Below the pieces are notes generated by a model. The model saw only the letters and a program-made list of their open reading frames with translations. It was not told where the DNA came from and did not search any database. Shown here one piece after another: positions 41,552-53,776 of a stretch of 64,000 nucleotides of DNA; positions within the stretch are counted from its first letter, which is position 1; the number at the start of each line of letters is the position of its first letter. This DNA is from Pinus tabuliformis. Its lineage: Eukaryota > Streptophyta > Pinopsida > Pinales > Pinaceae. The stretch spans positions 1,074,649,369 through 1,074,713,368 of the forward strand of contig CM062820.1 in the NCBI GenBank assembly GCA_031772625.1, in the 5' to 3' direction. The position numbers and the translations under genes are program-made.

Positions 41552-42439
41552 TGTTGCCTTATATGGGCCTGACCCAGGTTCGAAATAATTATTCAGCCAA
41601 ACAAATCCCATAGCTACCGGCCCTTTTGGAAACATCCTGCGGAGTGCGGACTAAAGTCTCACCCGAGGTAGCAGGGGATGGTGCTGGAACTAGGTTTCCA
41701 CACCCTAAGCATGTCTAGATGTGGTCTGGAGGTTTCGTGCACCTTTCTGTAGCTTCGCGCTGCTCTGCTTCGCGCAGATCCAGACCTAGAATAATCCTTA
41801 CTACTTATTATTGCACTATTTATGTATTCAATTTATTTATTATGGTCTTTAAGAAAACATTTATTAGAGTTAACCAATTCGCGCACTTAGAATAGACATA
41901 GATTCATACAACATAAGCATATGCGCATAGATCAAACAGTAATAATACCAAAGGCAGATCCTTGATAATTCATATTAACATAGAATTTCATAAACAACTT
42001 ATCTTTATTCACTTTCTTCACCATTACATCTAGATCATCCCTGCACTCAGCTATAGGGGTCCGCGCACACAGCTGTGAACTCTTCCAGGCCTCTACGCAC
42101 ACAGATACAGAGCCTCAATCTTCTACCCAAACCCTCGACTTAGACTTACAGGTGCTTCAAGGCTTTCGTTCTCAAAAACCCATTCCAAATCAGCTCCAAG
42201 ATTTCCTATTCCAAAAAGAACTGCCTTCTACCCATAGAGCCTTGCTCTATTTATACCTTTTTATGGTCCGCGGACCAACTTACTTCCTATTATTCTATAT
42301 TATTTCTTGGGCGGACAACCCCTTGAATTCAACCATTTACATTTCGCGCTCTGCATATTTCGAAGGTTTATAATATTTTTATCCTAATTTCTAGGCTATC
42401 AGACCCAAAACTATTACGCGGGACCTCCGCTACCCAATA
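41552..42439 (-). repeat. Element G left (3') LTR
   Basis: 888 bp starting TGTTGCC and ending CCCAATA (CA mutated to TA). Minus-strand TATAAATA is at 42248-42255, with the perfect palindrome TGGTCCGCGGACCA at 42264-42277. Confidence 0.87.
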
Positions 42440-43569
42440 GTCCCCCAACACAATCATCATGACTCGTCGCGAGTCACTCATTGGTGCGGCGAGACGTGAT
42501 ACCTTGGCTCTGCGGTTCACCTCCCTCTGAGTGATGCTCGTCGTCCTTCTGCTTCTTCTTTGTCTCCTACAACGCTTCATCCGACTCCTGCTTCATTGTT
42601 TCTACCAATTCCTGCAACCGATAATGCTCATTCTGCTCTACTCGGTTAACGCAGAACACCCTCTCATAGGATTTTAGCTCGAGTGAGGGAGCTACATACG
42701 GGACCTCCTTGTACCACCACAGCCATTTCTGACCTTCGTATCTGCTCTTCGCACTGTCTGTTGCAGCTTGTGTTGCAATTTTGCAAGACCTTTGCTGCTA
42801 TTCGCGAGATCCCAATCCTCAAGGTCCTTCAGAGATGACTTATTAACTTCATTTATACCAGTGGTCTCTGTCTTTCCATCCTTTCACTTTTCTGTTGTGG
42901 TTCGTTGATCGGCCCTTGGGCAGGGCGGTGGCATCTGAACCAATTCTGCTTTGTGTCTCCCATTTTCCGGTACATCCCCTACTGCTGATGCTGAGCTTTG
43001 CGTGGCGCCCACAGCTATCAATACCAAGTTCCTCAAAGAGTCTTGCATTTTCATCGGCCATATCACCACCCTCGAGCTTACTCCTTGTGTAGAGATAATG
43101 AAGAGTTCCATATCAGTAACTAGCTTGCGTTTTCCAGAAATGTAGGTCGCCCGGTGGATGCCCCTTTGTGATTTATAAGCGTTTTGAATTTCAAATTGCT
43201 TGGCTCTCGCCTGTTCTTGCGTCCTTGTGTTGAACCTGTGCAACTCGTTCCATATCTAGCTCGTACCCCTTCTCTTAATTGCCCACCGCCCGCTCCTCTT
43301 TACCATAATGCAGACATCTTGTCATGAATAGTGACAGTAACGGTCACGTCTCCCCCTATCAACACATCAGCGCACTCCTTGTTGCGCAACCACGACCTTT
43401 GTGGTTGGCCAAATCTACATGTATCCTGGCAATCGCGCCTCTTTCCCCCATACTAATTTATCGTCCCGCACTCTCTTTCAACTAGCTGGAGCAGTAAGAC
43501 TATCCCTCAGACGGTTAGTTAGGAGGTTGGCCCACCCGTGTAGAAATTCAGGCGACTGCCATTCACTCT
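42440..43569 (-). pseudogene. Element G downstream region and short accessory ORF
   Basis: Begins at the polypurine tract (42441-42451). The main open stretch (42884-43243) is basic and coiled near its start (NTRTQEQARAKQFEIQN) and has no known catalytic motif. A VTVTVTIHDK-like lead-in near 43310-43340 parallels the VTVNTTIPDNK start of F's accessory ORF, so this appears to be a shortened relative. Confidence 0.5.
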
Positions 43570-44720
43570 CCCTGGGAAGGGGTCTCCATTAAGTTTGGCA
43601 AGCTGAACCATGCCCCCATCGGTAACTTCTTTGACGACATAGGGTCCTAACTAATGCATTCGGAGTTTGCCAGCGAATTTCTCAAACTTGCTGTCGTATA
43701 GTAATACTAGATCATTCTCCTTGAAGGTGTGCACCTTGATATGGTGATCATGCCATGCTTTCTTGCGTTGTTTTTTTACTTGTTGATGGAATCCAGCCAA
43801 AAACCGTTCCTCCTTCAGTTCCTCTAGCTGCGTGAGCCGTTCCTCCAAAGCCCCGCGATCTTCAATACCTGTTATTGTCACGATCCGCAAACTAGGCACA
43901 ATATATTCCATAGGCATAATAGCCTCCTTGCCATAGACTAACCGAAAAGGTGTCTGGCCCGTCAACGTTTTTCATGTGGTTCGGTATGCCCATAGCACAG
44001 CAGGGATGTGCAAGTCCCAGTCATTCCGCTACGCATTACAAACCTTGGTCAACGCAGTCTCTAATATTTTGTTGAATGCCTCAACAGTCCCATTCGCTTG
44101 CGGTTGGTATGGAGTACTCTGTTGGTGATATATATGGAATTCCTCAGTGAGTGCGTTGATTGTTTCATTCAAAAAATGCATTCCCCGATCACTCATGAGA
44201 ATTTTGGGACATCCAAACTGTGACAGTACGTTCTTGAACAAAAACTTCACAGCTGTCACAGCCACGCAGTCCTTAACCAGTTGTGCCTCTACCCAGCGAG
44301 TCAAATATTCTATCGTGGTGATGATATAACGTGCGCCTGTCTTCCCTCGCGGCTTAATAGGTCCTACAAAGTCTATTGCCCACTTCTCAAATGGTTGTAG
44401 CGTCATCTGTGGCTGAAGCGGCATTTCATCTCTCCGCGATGGTTTCCCTATCCGTTAACATACATTGCAGGCTCGGCAGTATGCTTTCGAATCTTAATGT
44501 AGAGTGGGCCACCATAATCCTACGTGAAGAATCTTTTGGGCTGTGGCACGACCCACATAATGTTTGCCAGCAACCCCCCCATGTGCTTCAGCCAGGATTG
44601 GTCCTCGCTCGAACTCCAAGATATACTTGCGTAATATTTCATCGTTGCCCATTTTGTAGAGGTGTCCTGCAATCACAGTAAAGTCTGTTGTCCAGATCAC
44701 CAATTCCTTCTTCTGCTGAA
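43570..44720 (-). pseudogene. int: Element G integrase
   Basis: On the minus strand: the zinc region (HGGVAGKHYVGRATAQKIL and following), then the rve core with Asp in AIDFVGPIKP, Asp in LMSDRGMHF and Glu in NGTVEAFNK, so all three catalytic residues survive. Stops fall near 44028 and 43980. The C-terminal part has GQTPFRLVYGKEA and DLVLLYDSKFEKFAGK, and the GPYVVKEVTDGG module near 43640-43610. Confidence 0.85.
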
Positions 44721-45330
44721 CAGAATATCCCTATGGCACAGTTCCCGTAGTTAGGAACTGGATTATATCCTCAAAGTGGCCATCTGCTACGTGCACTACA
44801 TACAACTGTGCATTTGGGAGTCTTTCCTCTAAATTTGTGGGTTCTTCGCCGATCTCAATTCAGGACAAGTGATATGGGCCTGCATTCAGACGTCCCGACT
44901 TTACGACGACCTTGAAGTCATATTCCTGGAATAACAGCAACCACCTACAAATGCGCCCCCCAACACAGGATTATTCACTAGGTATTTTAATGCAGAGTGA
45001 TCAGTATACATCTTAAAGTGGCCTCCGAGCAGATAGTGATGGTATTTTTGAAGCACGTATACCATCGCTAATCCCTCGCGCTCGGTAGTGGAGTAATTCT
45101 TCTCAGCTTTTGACAACTGGCGACTGGTGAACGTAATCGAATGGTCAATTCCCTCTGCTCCTAGTTGAGTAAGTACCGCCCCCAACGCGATACACGATGC
45201 GTCGACATGCACATGAAATTCGACGTCGCATTTTGGAAAGACCAATATAGGAGCGGATGCCATTTTTTCCTTAAGCGTTTCTAGATTTTTGTTGCATTCC
45301 TCATTCCAGCAATAAGTAGCATCCTTCTTC
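44721..45330 (-). pseudogene. rh: Element G RNase H
   Basis: Contains HVHVDASCIALGAVLTQ (Asp), NYSTTEREGLAMVYVLQKYHHYLLGG (Glu) and KMYTDHSALKYLVNNPVLGG. A frameshift follows the last motif; the stretch 44721-44900 has stops and no conserved block. Confidence 0.82.
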
Positions 45331-46094
45331 AGCAACTGTTCCATTGGAGCTGTGATCTCGGCATATCTTTTGATGAACTTCCAATAGTAGCCCGTATGTC
45401 CCAGTGTGGCGCGTAGTTGTTTGACACTTCGCGGTGCTTGCAAATTGAGTATGCCAGTGATCTTTTCCAGATCCACCATCAGGCCTTGCTTACAAATCAC
45501 ATGGCCTAGCAGGTTTCCGAAGGGGACGATCAAAGTACACTTCTTCAAGTTTAATGCAATCTGGTGTCGTCGAAAAGTATCTAGCATTAACCGTAAGTTT
45601 GCTACGTGCTTTTTTAAACAGTCCGAACATGGTCCAGTCATCAAGATAGACTTCTAGGAACTTGAGTATGAATTCCTTGAATTTCGCTACCACAATTCGT
45701 GAAAATATCGTCGGCGTGTTCTTCAGGGCAAAGGGCATCACCGTATACTAAAAACAACCCCATTCGGTGGCAAACATTGTTTTACTTTTGTCCTTTGGCA
45801 TGATCTTGGTCTGGTGGTATCTTGAGAACCCATCCGTGAAGGAGTAGGCTTCTTGCCCCCCACATTTTCCAGTATCTCATCTATAAATGGTGTTGGAAAT
45901 AGATCATTAACACAAGCATCATTGAGCTTTCTAAGATCCATGCAGATGCGAATCTCACCCTTCTGTTTCTTCTCCTGCACGACCATCAGAGTTACCTAGT
46001 CGAACTCCTCGATGAGTTCAATGATTCCTGCTGCCAGCATCTTGTCCAGTTCTTTGTGGAACTTTGCTTTGTATTATGGATTCAATTGGTAGGG
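45331..46094 (-). pseudogene. rt: Element G reverse transcriptase
   Basis: On the minus strand: MVVQEKKQKGEIRICMDLRKLN, a frameshift near 45850, a TAG where Gln is usual before YTVMPFALKNTPTIF, the catalytic FLEVYLDDWTMF, then NLRLMLDTFRRHQIALNLKKC, GHVICKQGLMVDLEK and RATLGHTGYYWKFI. YLDD stands at the YMDD/YVDD position. Confidence 0.84.
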
Positions 46095-46551
46095 TCACTT
46101 CTTAACTAGCTTTGCGTCCAGCTCCAACGTTATCTTCATCATTCCTAGGTCTCCTCGGATCCCTTTTAGCTCCGTGATTTTTGTTGGGAATAAATCTCGA
46201 TATTCGCAAATTAATTCGATGACCTTCTCCATAGTGGCATCATCCCAATAGTCCCCAAGCGTTGCAGACTTCGGCTCCTCTTTTGTTCTGATATAGATTT
46301 GTTTCGGTTTCAATGATGCCATGATATCTAGATCTTTGATTTCGCGTCCGCACACCTTGCCACTCCCCTCTGATTTCGGAAAATTGATGTTTTCACAGAT
46401 CGTCCTCATCATATTCTACCTGGACATTGTAACATTCGACAGCCTGGCTCAACTGTCGCGACCAATCGAGCTACACAGTTTCTTCTGGTTCTAGTGGCGT
46501 TTTGAAAATGGCAACCTTCACTAGCTATAATGCGTCATCCACAGGATCCAT
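46095..46551 (-). pseudogene. Element G connector before RT
   Basis: Carries the conserved pre-RT stretch LGDYWDDATMEKVIELICEYRDLFPTK and GDLGMMKITLELDAK. No enzymatic motif is recognised upstream of it. Confidence 0.6.
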
Positions 46552-47175
46552 CTATTGATCTTCAAAGAGGAATGTCGAAAAAAACCCTTCATGCAAGATA
46601 TCCCACTCGCTTGTGTCCTGTCGAAGTTCTGCTTCTGTATACCAGTTTCTGGGAATGACATCCAGGCTATGATAAAATAAGTGCACCCATTCTAGTTGGG
46701 GTTCCTCTCCATAGGCTTTGATCCATCTGGTAAGGTGCATGCGCGGGTCATCATGTCCATCATATTTCCCCATTATTCGTAGTGTTGGCTTCCCAAATCT
46801 TATCTGCATCATGCGCCTATAGCTGTGCCAATCTTCAAAAGTCCCTTCATGTGTGCCCCACCACCGCGCAGGTGTCGCACGCAACGACCATTTCAACGCA
46901 TCAAGTTGTTGGTGCTCTGGTATTGCAATTTCAAATTTGGTCAGGAATTCATCTATGATTGTTAGCCCATCATACGTCGGCAATTCATGATCCTGGGCCC
47001 TCATGCAATACAGAGATTTAGTCATCATATTGTAGTGTAGTGTGGTCACTCCATTCAACCTGTTATGCCACCGCTCATCTTCTTCATTTGAATCGATGGT
47101 GCAGGATTCTACATAGCCCCGTGATATTCTTTTATCCCTTGTTGTCTTGACCCATTCTTGCCTTTGTGCAAACAT
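46552..47175 (-). pseudogene. Element G capsid-like domain between protease and RT
   Basis: Open over 207 residues. LPTYDGLTIIDEFLTKFE, LKWSLRATPARWWGTHEG and FEDWHSYRRMMQIRFGKP have the look of a retrotransposon Gag capsid (start-of-fold, W-W helix, W...F helix), followed by HLTRWIKAYGEEPQLEWVHLFYH. It lies after the protease, not before it, while the normal Gag with its own capsid is further upstream (48780-49200). Function unknown; a second capsid module is inferred. Confidence 0.6.
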
Positions 47176-47608
47176 TCTGTAGATACAATATAACTCGTCA
47201 TTGCTTTATTTGTTGCGCACGGGTTCAATGTAGCGCGGTCCTTCAGCCGAATCTAGCGAAACAACTACACAAAGCGACTTCGTTTCAAATATCATTGTCC
47301 GCTTTTTTAAATTAATAACCCCATTCATGTCGGTGGCCCAGTCTATTCCTAACAACGCAGGATAAGGCATACTTTCATCCATGAGTTTAATAACTTCAAA
47401 GTTCGTCCGAGTACTTGCACCGTCAATATCTACCGTAATTCCTTGCAGCCTTCCCATGGGTAGGACCTTCTGCTAGTTTTCCATCCTCAATTGGATAGTG
47501 AACCCATTGTAGTGTAGGCTTACCCATGCACTCCCAAGTCTGTTTAAGCAGTACAATGGCATCTGAGCCCAGATCCAGAATGACCTGATCCATCTCATAA
47601 AAGCCGAT
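47176..47608 (-). pseudogene. pro: Element G protease
   Basis: The C-terminal half is clear: MGRLQGITVDIDG, TNFEVIKLMDE and PYPALLGIDWATDMNGVINLKKR. The catalytic triplet region (about 47560-47600) reads LDLGSDA-like on the minus strand and leads directly on from Gag. Stops separate the segments. Confidence 0.72.
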
Positions 47609-49290
47609 CTACGCTGTTAATTGCATTTCCCTCCCAATCTGCGTTGCATGTCTTCCCAATTTTCGAACTAAGGAAGGTTCACTCCATCCTATGCATCTAT
47701 TTATCAATTCATGCAAGCCTTTAACTACCCTATTGTCCCGAAGTAGTTGTATACATGTCTCTAAAAAGGTAGTCATCATCGAGGGATCCATGTCCGACTC
47801 AGGCTGATCCCTACTACCTAGAGTATAGACCTCCATGAAGCTCTCCCTAGCTTCCAGATATGTATCCTTACCAACCCCTACATCTTCCATACTTAGGTTC
47901 CTTCTATCCACTCCTATGGTCATGCCACTTCTCAGTACCATGTTTACTTTGGGATCTTCATCGTGGGGTTCGGACCTCATCATCTGCACGTTCTGGGTTG
48001 TTGCTGGTTGCGCTGCCCTTTTTTCACGAATATGTGCTATCAGCGTAGGGCAATCTATCAGCTCATGATCGAATTTCTCATAGTAAATGCATGAAATTCT
48101 AGTTGGGTTAGTGTAATCCCACACGTAATGTCCTGGACCTCTGTAGTTGTAACAGATAAACTACCTGTGACCCCTTCCTAGCCCCATTCCGCCTGGTCCT
48201 CGTCCACATCCCTGGAACCCACCGCGCATGATCGCCGAGGCTGGATCTTGACCTCACACCTCAGTCTGCATTCTGTAAGCAGGTGACTGGTCCATTAATA
48301 ATTGATAGCTACGACAGTCTCTTTCCTTGTGGCCCACCGATCTACAGAAGTTGCAAAATAGCTATTGGCGGTCTAGTTGAATTTTGGCAGTAGATGATAG
48401 TTATATGTGTTATGATTTCCTCCCACCTAACAAATTGTGCACCAAAGTGAGGTTGTCATGCTTGGCCCCGCCTACACCTCTAGTCATAGTGGTGTTGGTC
48501 CCCCCATTGCCACATAATTCGTCAAGACCTAGCAATGATCTTTATCGTGTCTTTGGCCCTTGCACTTTATCCACCATACTTCCTCTCGGACTTCTGGGCA
48601 TGGTGCCTGTTCCTATTTTAACTTATTCATTTCCAAACACATGTTTTGGATCTGTGCTTGGATTTGCTGAACTCCCAACCCCCGGTCTTGTAGCGGAGTT
48701 TCATGCAACCTCATCGTGGTCTCCAATGCTTCAGCCTAGGTTGACATCTTCTGTTGTGATAAGGTCGTCCTCAGATGCAGTGTTAATGATGCCATAAACC
48801 AAGCATAGTGTTGCGCATCTGTTAGTGTCATGTTTGCTTCGTGGATAATAATTTTCAATATTTGGTCCAAATCCCATGAGGTTTCACCAGGCACCATCAC
48901 GATCTCCTTAAATCCTATGATCGACTATGTTTTTAACTTTGGCCGGTTGAACTCTTTCTTTAATTCGGTTTGGATTTCTGCTATCCCCACTGTTGGGTGA
49001 TCGCTTCAGTACTTTGTGTACCATGTCAGTGCTCAGTCCTGTAGCATGCTAACTAAGGTAGACTTTCTGATATTATCATCCATAATTCTTTGTACATTCC
49101 ATACTGATGTTAAAACAAACCAAAATTATTTTGGGTCTTCACCTCCTGCTCCTTTAAATATTGGTAGTTGGATCGTGCTCGTCATTGTTACCCTTACCAA
49201 TGTATTCTGAACTACTACTGCTCCTGGTCCCTTTGATCTTTCAATTATTTCTCTATCAAGTCCTCGTGTTTCACATCAGACACCCTTTAG
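47609..49290 (-). pseudogene. gag: Element G gag
   Basis: On the minus strand it begins near 49180 with a capsid fold (LPIFKGAGGEDPKFWFV, ALTWYTKY, IIGFKEIVMVPGETSWDL, ASLTLHLRTTLSQQKM). Several Cys/His clusters follow between about 48550 and 48060 (for example CIYYEKFDHELIDCP) and a spacer with MVLRSGMTIG. The last part (171 residues, 48124-47609) is open and leads into the protease. Many TAG/TGA stops occur in the capsid part. Confidence 0.72.
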
Positions 49291-49298
49291 GTAGATCC

Positions 49299-49318
49299 CA
49301 ATCCCGGCAACGGAACCA
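49299..49318 (-). other. Primer-binding site of element G
   Basis: Minus-strand TGGTTCCGTTGCCGGGATTG, two bases from the LTR, closely matches the Athila/Tat primer type. Confidence 0.75.
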
Positions 49319-49320
49319 TT

Positions 49321-50193
49321 TGTTGGCTTATATGGGCCTGACCTAGGTTCAGAAGAATTATTCAGCCAAAAAAATCCCACAGCTGTCGGCCCTTTCGACA
49401 ATAGCCCACAGAGCACAAACTGAGGTCTCACCCGAGGTAGCAGGGGAGGGTGCTGGAATTAGGTTTCTGCACCCTAAGGATGTCTAGATGTGGTCTGGAG
49501 GTTTCGCGCCCTTTTCGCAGCTTCGCGCAGATCCAAACCCAGAACAATCGTTACTACTTATTATTGCATTGTTTATGTATTCAATTTACTTATTATGGTC
49601 TTTAAGAAAACATTTATCAGAGTTAACCAATTCGCACACTTAGAATAGACACATATTCATACAACATAAGCATATGCGCATAGATCAAACAGTGATAATA
49701 CCAGAGCCAGATCCGCGATAATTCAGATTAACACAGAATTTCAAAAACAACTTATCTTTATTCACTTTCTTCATCATTACATCTAGATCCACCGTACGCA
49801 CTCAGTTACAGGGGTCTGCGCACACAGTTGTGGACTCTTCCAGGCCTCTGCACACACAGCTGTAGAGCCTCAATCTTATACCCAAACCCTTGACTCAGAC
49901 TTACAGACACTTCAAGACTTTCCTTCTCAAAAAACCATTCCACATCAGCTTCAAGATTTCCTTTTCCAAAAAAACTGCCTTCTACCCATAGAGCCTCTCT
50001 CTATTTATACCTTTCTATGGTCCGCGGACCGACATACTTCCTATTATTCTATATTATTTCTTGGGCAAACAACCCCTTGACTTTGACCTTTTACATTTCG
50101 CTCTCCGCATATTTCAGAGGTTTATAATATTTTTATCCTAATTTCTAGGCTATCAAACCAAAAACTATTACGCGGGACCTCCGCTACCCAACA
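49321..50193 (-). repeat. Element G right (5') LTR
   Basis: 873 bp, TGTTGGC to CCCAACA. Minus-strand TATAAATA is at 50002-50009 and the palindrome GGTCCGCGGACC at 50019-50030. Confidence 0.88.
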
Positions 50194-50805
50194 CTTGCTA
50201 GCCTGGGCTGCAAGCACCTTTCAAGTGCCTTTGTAGCCACTATAGCTTTGTGTGCTGTTGTGTGGGGTGTATCCTCTTGTAGGTGCAGGCGCAACCATGA
50301 TAGTAGGGTCGCGGCTCGTTTCAGTTCTGTGGGAGACCCGATCGGGCCTGATTCCCTTATGTACAGGTGTGCGCGACCTCCATAGGCATCGCTACCTTTC
50401 ATTTTGCTGATTTTCTCTACCGTGCCTTCCTTTCTTAGCCACGCCCATCGAACCTGTGGTATCCGCAACTTCCCAGTGGGTCGTTTTCTCGAGAGGATGC
50501 CATGTGTGCTTTCGGAACCCTGTTCCCCTCCTGGCTTTGTCAGAATGTAGGTTGGGTATCTTCACAACATACACTTACAACCTATGATGGCGAGGGATGC
50601 TTACCCTATCTGGCCTTCCAACCTATATGCGCACTTGCCTCTAACATCCATGCCACTTTCGCTGAATCTTCGGGCATGTATTCCATTTGTGAGCAATTGT
50701 TGCGCACGGTGCCTTTGCGGGGGCATCCTGCAGCTTTTGTCTTAGATTCATCGTTTCGCATTAGTCGACTGGCTCCTCCTCCTTCGTGGCATCCTCATCA
50801 ACTGG
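50194..50805 (-). other. Element F stretch between protease and the G insertion
   Basis: About 610 bp. Short open stretches (for example 50392-50574) show no RT, integrase or capsid motif. I cannot assign it. Confidence 0.4.
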
Positions 50806-51497
50806 TCACTCCCTAACCATCCTATTACAATTTAGTGTCGTTACCTCATGCAATTGGTTCTGCCATTGCTCAATCTCTTCATCTGAGTCCGATGTGCAGG
50901 AACTGTCATGGTCCCATGAGATTCTTCCATCCACTGTTAGATTCACTCGGTCCTGATCCTGCGTTGTGATCTGGTAGATACAGTCCAGTTCATCATCACT
51001 GCCCTTGTCGTGCACTAACTCCGTATAATGCACCCTTTCATTTGGTTCTAATGGAACCACTACACAGAGAGATCTTTTTTCGAATATCATTTTTCGTTTC
51101 TTTAAGTTAATAACTCCATTCATCTCTGTTGCCCAGTCTATCCCTAACAATGCAGGATATGGGTTATTGTCATCCACAATTTCTATGACCTCAAAGTTGG
51201 TTTGTGTGCTTACACCATCGATGTCTATTGTAACTCCTTGCAGTCTTCCCATAGGCAAGATCTTCTGTTGGTTCGCCATCCGTAATTGGATACGAGACCA
51301 TTATAGTGCGGGCCTCCCCATGCGCACCTAGGTCTGATTAGGTAGGACATTCACGTCTAAACCCAAGTATAGAATGACCTAATCCATATCGTAGTCCCCA
51401 ATCTGGGTAGTCAATTGCATTTCCCACCCAGTGCGCAATGCATACTTGCCTAGTTTCCGGACCATCTGAGGTTCATCCGAGCCTGCGCACCTAGTTA
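50806..51497 (-). pseudogene. pro: Element F protease
   Basis: On the minus strand MGRLQGVTIDIDGVSTQTNFEV and YPALLGIDWATEMNGVINLKKRKM are clear and more than 75% like element G's. An acidic tail (SDEEIEQWQNQLHEVTTL) follows. The upstream catalytic region (about 51300-51480) is broken by stops. Confidence 0.75.
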
Positions 51498-53640
51498 TCA
51501 ATTCTTGTAATCATTTACCATGTTAGTGTCCCATAGTAGCTTCATGCATGTTTCTAGGAAGGTAGCCAACATAGAAGTATCCTTCTCCAGCTCCATTTGA
51601 GCCTTGCTACCCGACGTAGAAGCTTCTGCGAAGCTCTTCTTAACTTCCATAAATGTTTCCTTTGTGCGCGCCAAATCAAATTCTCGTTGTTTTGTAGGGG
51701 CCTTACGAACCCATGCATTCTCCTCTAGTTGCTTCCCCTTATCTTCTCCCATATTTGCACCACTTTTGAGCATCATATTCACGTTAGGGTCTTCCTCGCT
51801 CGGTTTAGACTTCATCATTTGGACATTATGAGCGGGAGTAGGCGGAAGCACCCCTTTTTCCCACATCTGAGTAATTAGCATGGGGCAATCAACTGCTTCA
51901 TGGTCAAATTGGTAACGGTACAGGAAACAGGCCCTGGTTGAGTTTGTGAAATCATGCACGTAGTGACCTGGTCCTCCACAATTATAGCAGATTAATTGTC
52001 CCCGTCCGCGTCCAGCTCCCATTCCCCCTCACCCTTGTCCACGTCCTTGGAATCTGCCCCGTGCTATTGATGTGGTAGGATCCTACCCACGCGCCTCCAT
52101 CTACATCATATAAGAAGGTATTCGATCCATCAACATCTCATAACTTCAACAGTTTCTTTCATCGTGGCCCATCGTCCTACAAAAGTTACAAAATAACTAG
52201 TGGGGGGGTTGCCTCAGCATCTGTAATAGATGACAGTTGTATATGGCATGCTTTCCTCCTACCTGACAGATCGCACACCAAAGTGTAGGTGCCATGCCTG
52301 GACCTACTTGTACATCTGGTCGCGACAGTATTGGTCCCCCCACGACCACATAACTCGCAAAGATCAGACAATGATCCTTATCATGGCCCTGGCCCTTACA
52401 TTTGATACACCACACCTCTTCGCACACTTCTGCCTGAGGTGCCTGTCCTTATTTCAAACTTCGCATTTCTAAACATAGGTTTTGTATTTGCGGGTGGATT
52501 TGTTGAACTCCCAACCCTAGGTCCTATATTGGAGTTTCGTGCAACCTCATTGCGGTCTCTAATTCTTTGGCTTGGGTTGAGATCTTTTGTTGTGATAGCA
52601 TCATCCTCAGATGTGGTGTCAAAGATGCCACAAACCACACGCAATGATGTGCATCTAAAAATGTCATGTTAGCCTCGCGAATTGTGCTTTTCAATCTCTG
52701 ATCCAGATCCCGTGGGGTTTCACTAGGTAACATCACGATCTCCTTGAACCCAATGACCAAATGTGTCTCTGATTTTGGCCGACCAAATTCTTGTTCAATG
52801 CATCCTGGATCGCTGCTACTCCCGCATTCAAATGATCGCTTGAGTACTTTATATACCATGTCAATGCGCGGTCCTATAATGTGCTAACCAGGGTATCCTT
52901 TTTGATGTTATCATGCGTTATGCCTTGGGATTCCCATACAACCTTTATCACAAACCAAAACTGACCTAGTTCCTCATTTCCTACGCCTTTAAATACCAAC
53001 AACTTGACTGCACTTGCCATCGCAACCTTCGGTGGTGGCAGAGGTGGGCTCGAAGAAGATGGATTCAATGTAGGAAAAGTAGGTGATGGTGTGGATGGTG
53101 GTGGTACCAGCAGGATGCACCACCCAATCAGTCGAACTGCGCTTCTGGGAGAGAACCCTGTGAGCTCTTCCTTGCTCTCTCGCGAAATAGAAATCAAAGG
53201 ACTTTTCTCTAATCCTTCAGTTTCTCGGTAGCCTCTTTCGCTCTGCATTATGCCGGACATTAATGAATGCACATAATCCGTTTTTCACATCACAGCATTT
53301 TGATCCAAGTATTCAATGATTTAATACACTTACACTGTGGTCCTTAGAGAATGCGTCGTTCTGCTTCACTATAGCTCACAGTTGTGTCTATTGCTAACTC
53401 AGTGATAAACCCTCCTATTATCTGATCCAACCAGTGATCTACTGCGCGTGCAATTTTGTTTTCAAATGCTTCTAGCCTGTGCACTAATTCTGGCATCCAG
53501 AAAATGGTTTGATCTAGTCTGTACCTTCCCACACTATCATCTAACCTCGCGATCCACTCGTACAATTTTGTTGAGAATGATGTGAAGAAGATCTCATGGA
53601 TTTTTGTGTATATGAACGATCCAACCACCTTTCTTTTGAT
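51498..53640 (-). pseudogene. gag: Element F gag
   Basis: On the minus strand: an N-terminal region (53640-53280) with poor similarity, a Pro-rich stretch (53150-53070), a capsid part (GVGNEELGQFWFVIKVVWESQGIT, then IGFKEIVMLPSETPRDLDQ and VASLTPHLRMMLSQQK). Knuckles follow, CIKCKGQGHDKDHC (52380-52425) and CYNCGGPGHYVHDF (51950-52000), whose last Cys is Phe. A KSFAEASTSGSKAQ spacer leads to the protease. Multiple stops and frameshifts. Confidence 0.75.
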
Positions 53641-53756
53641 ATCTGTAGATTTCTGTTTTCCTGAACCACAAACTCATGAAGCTTCTAATCCAAGCAATCT
53701 TCAAGATCTTTCTTTGTAGGGTTCCAGTGTTCCGACATCAGACATCCCTTAGGCAG

Positions 53757-53774
53757 GTCCTCGCAGCGAAACTA
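53757..53774 (-). other. Primer-binding site of element F (decayed)
   Basis: Minus-strand TAGTTTCGCTGCGAGGAC sits two bases from the LTR and resembles G's primer site with several changes. Confidence 0.5.
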
Positions 53775-53776
53775 TT

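Larger units (their letters stand above)
41552..50193 (-). mobile_element. Element G: antisense Ty3/gypsy (OTA-type) inserted in element F
   Basis: 8.6 kb with LTRs 41552-42439 and 49321-50193, primer site, gag, protease, an extra capsid-like domain, RT, RNase H, integrase and a short downstream ORF. Flanking pentamers are CCTGT and CTTGC, which differ by two C/T transitions, so the duplication is plausible but decayed. Coding frames have many stops. LTRs and downstream ORF resemble those of F, so the two are related families. Confidence 0.88.
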
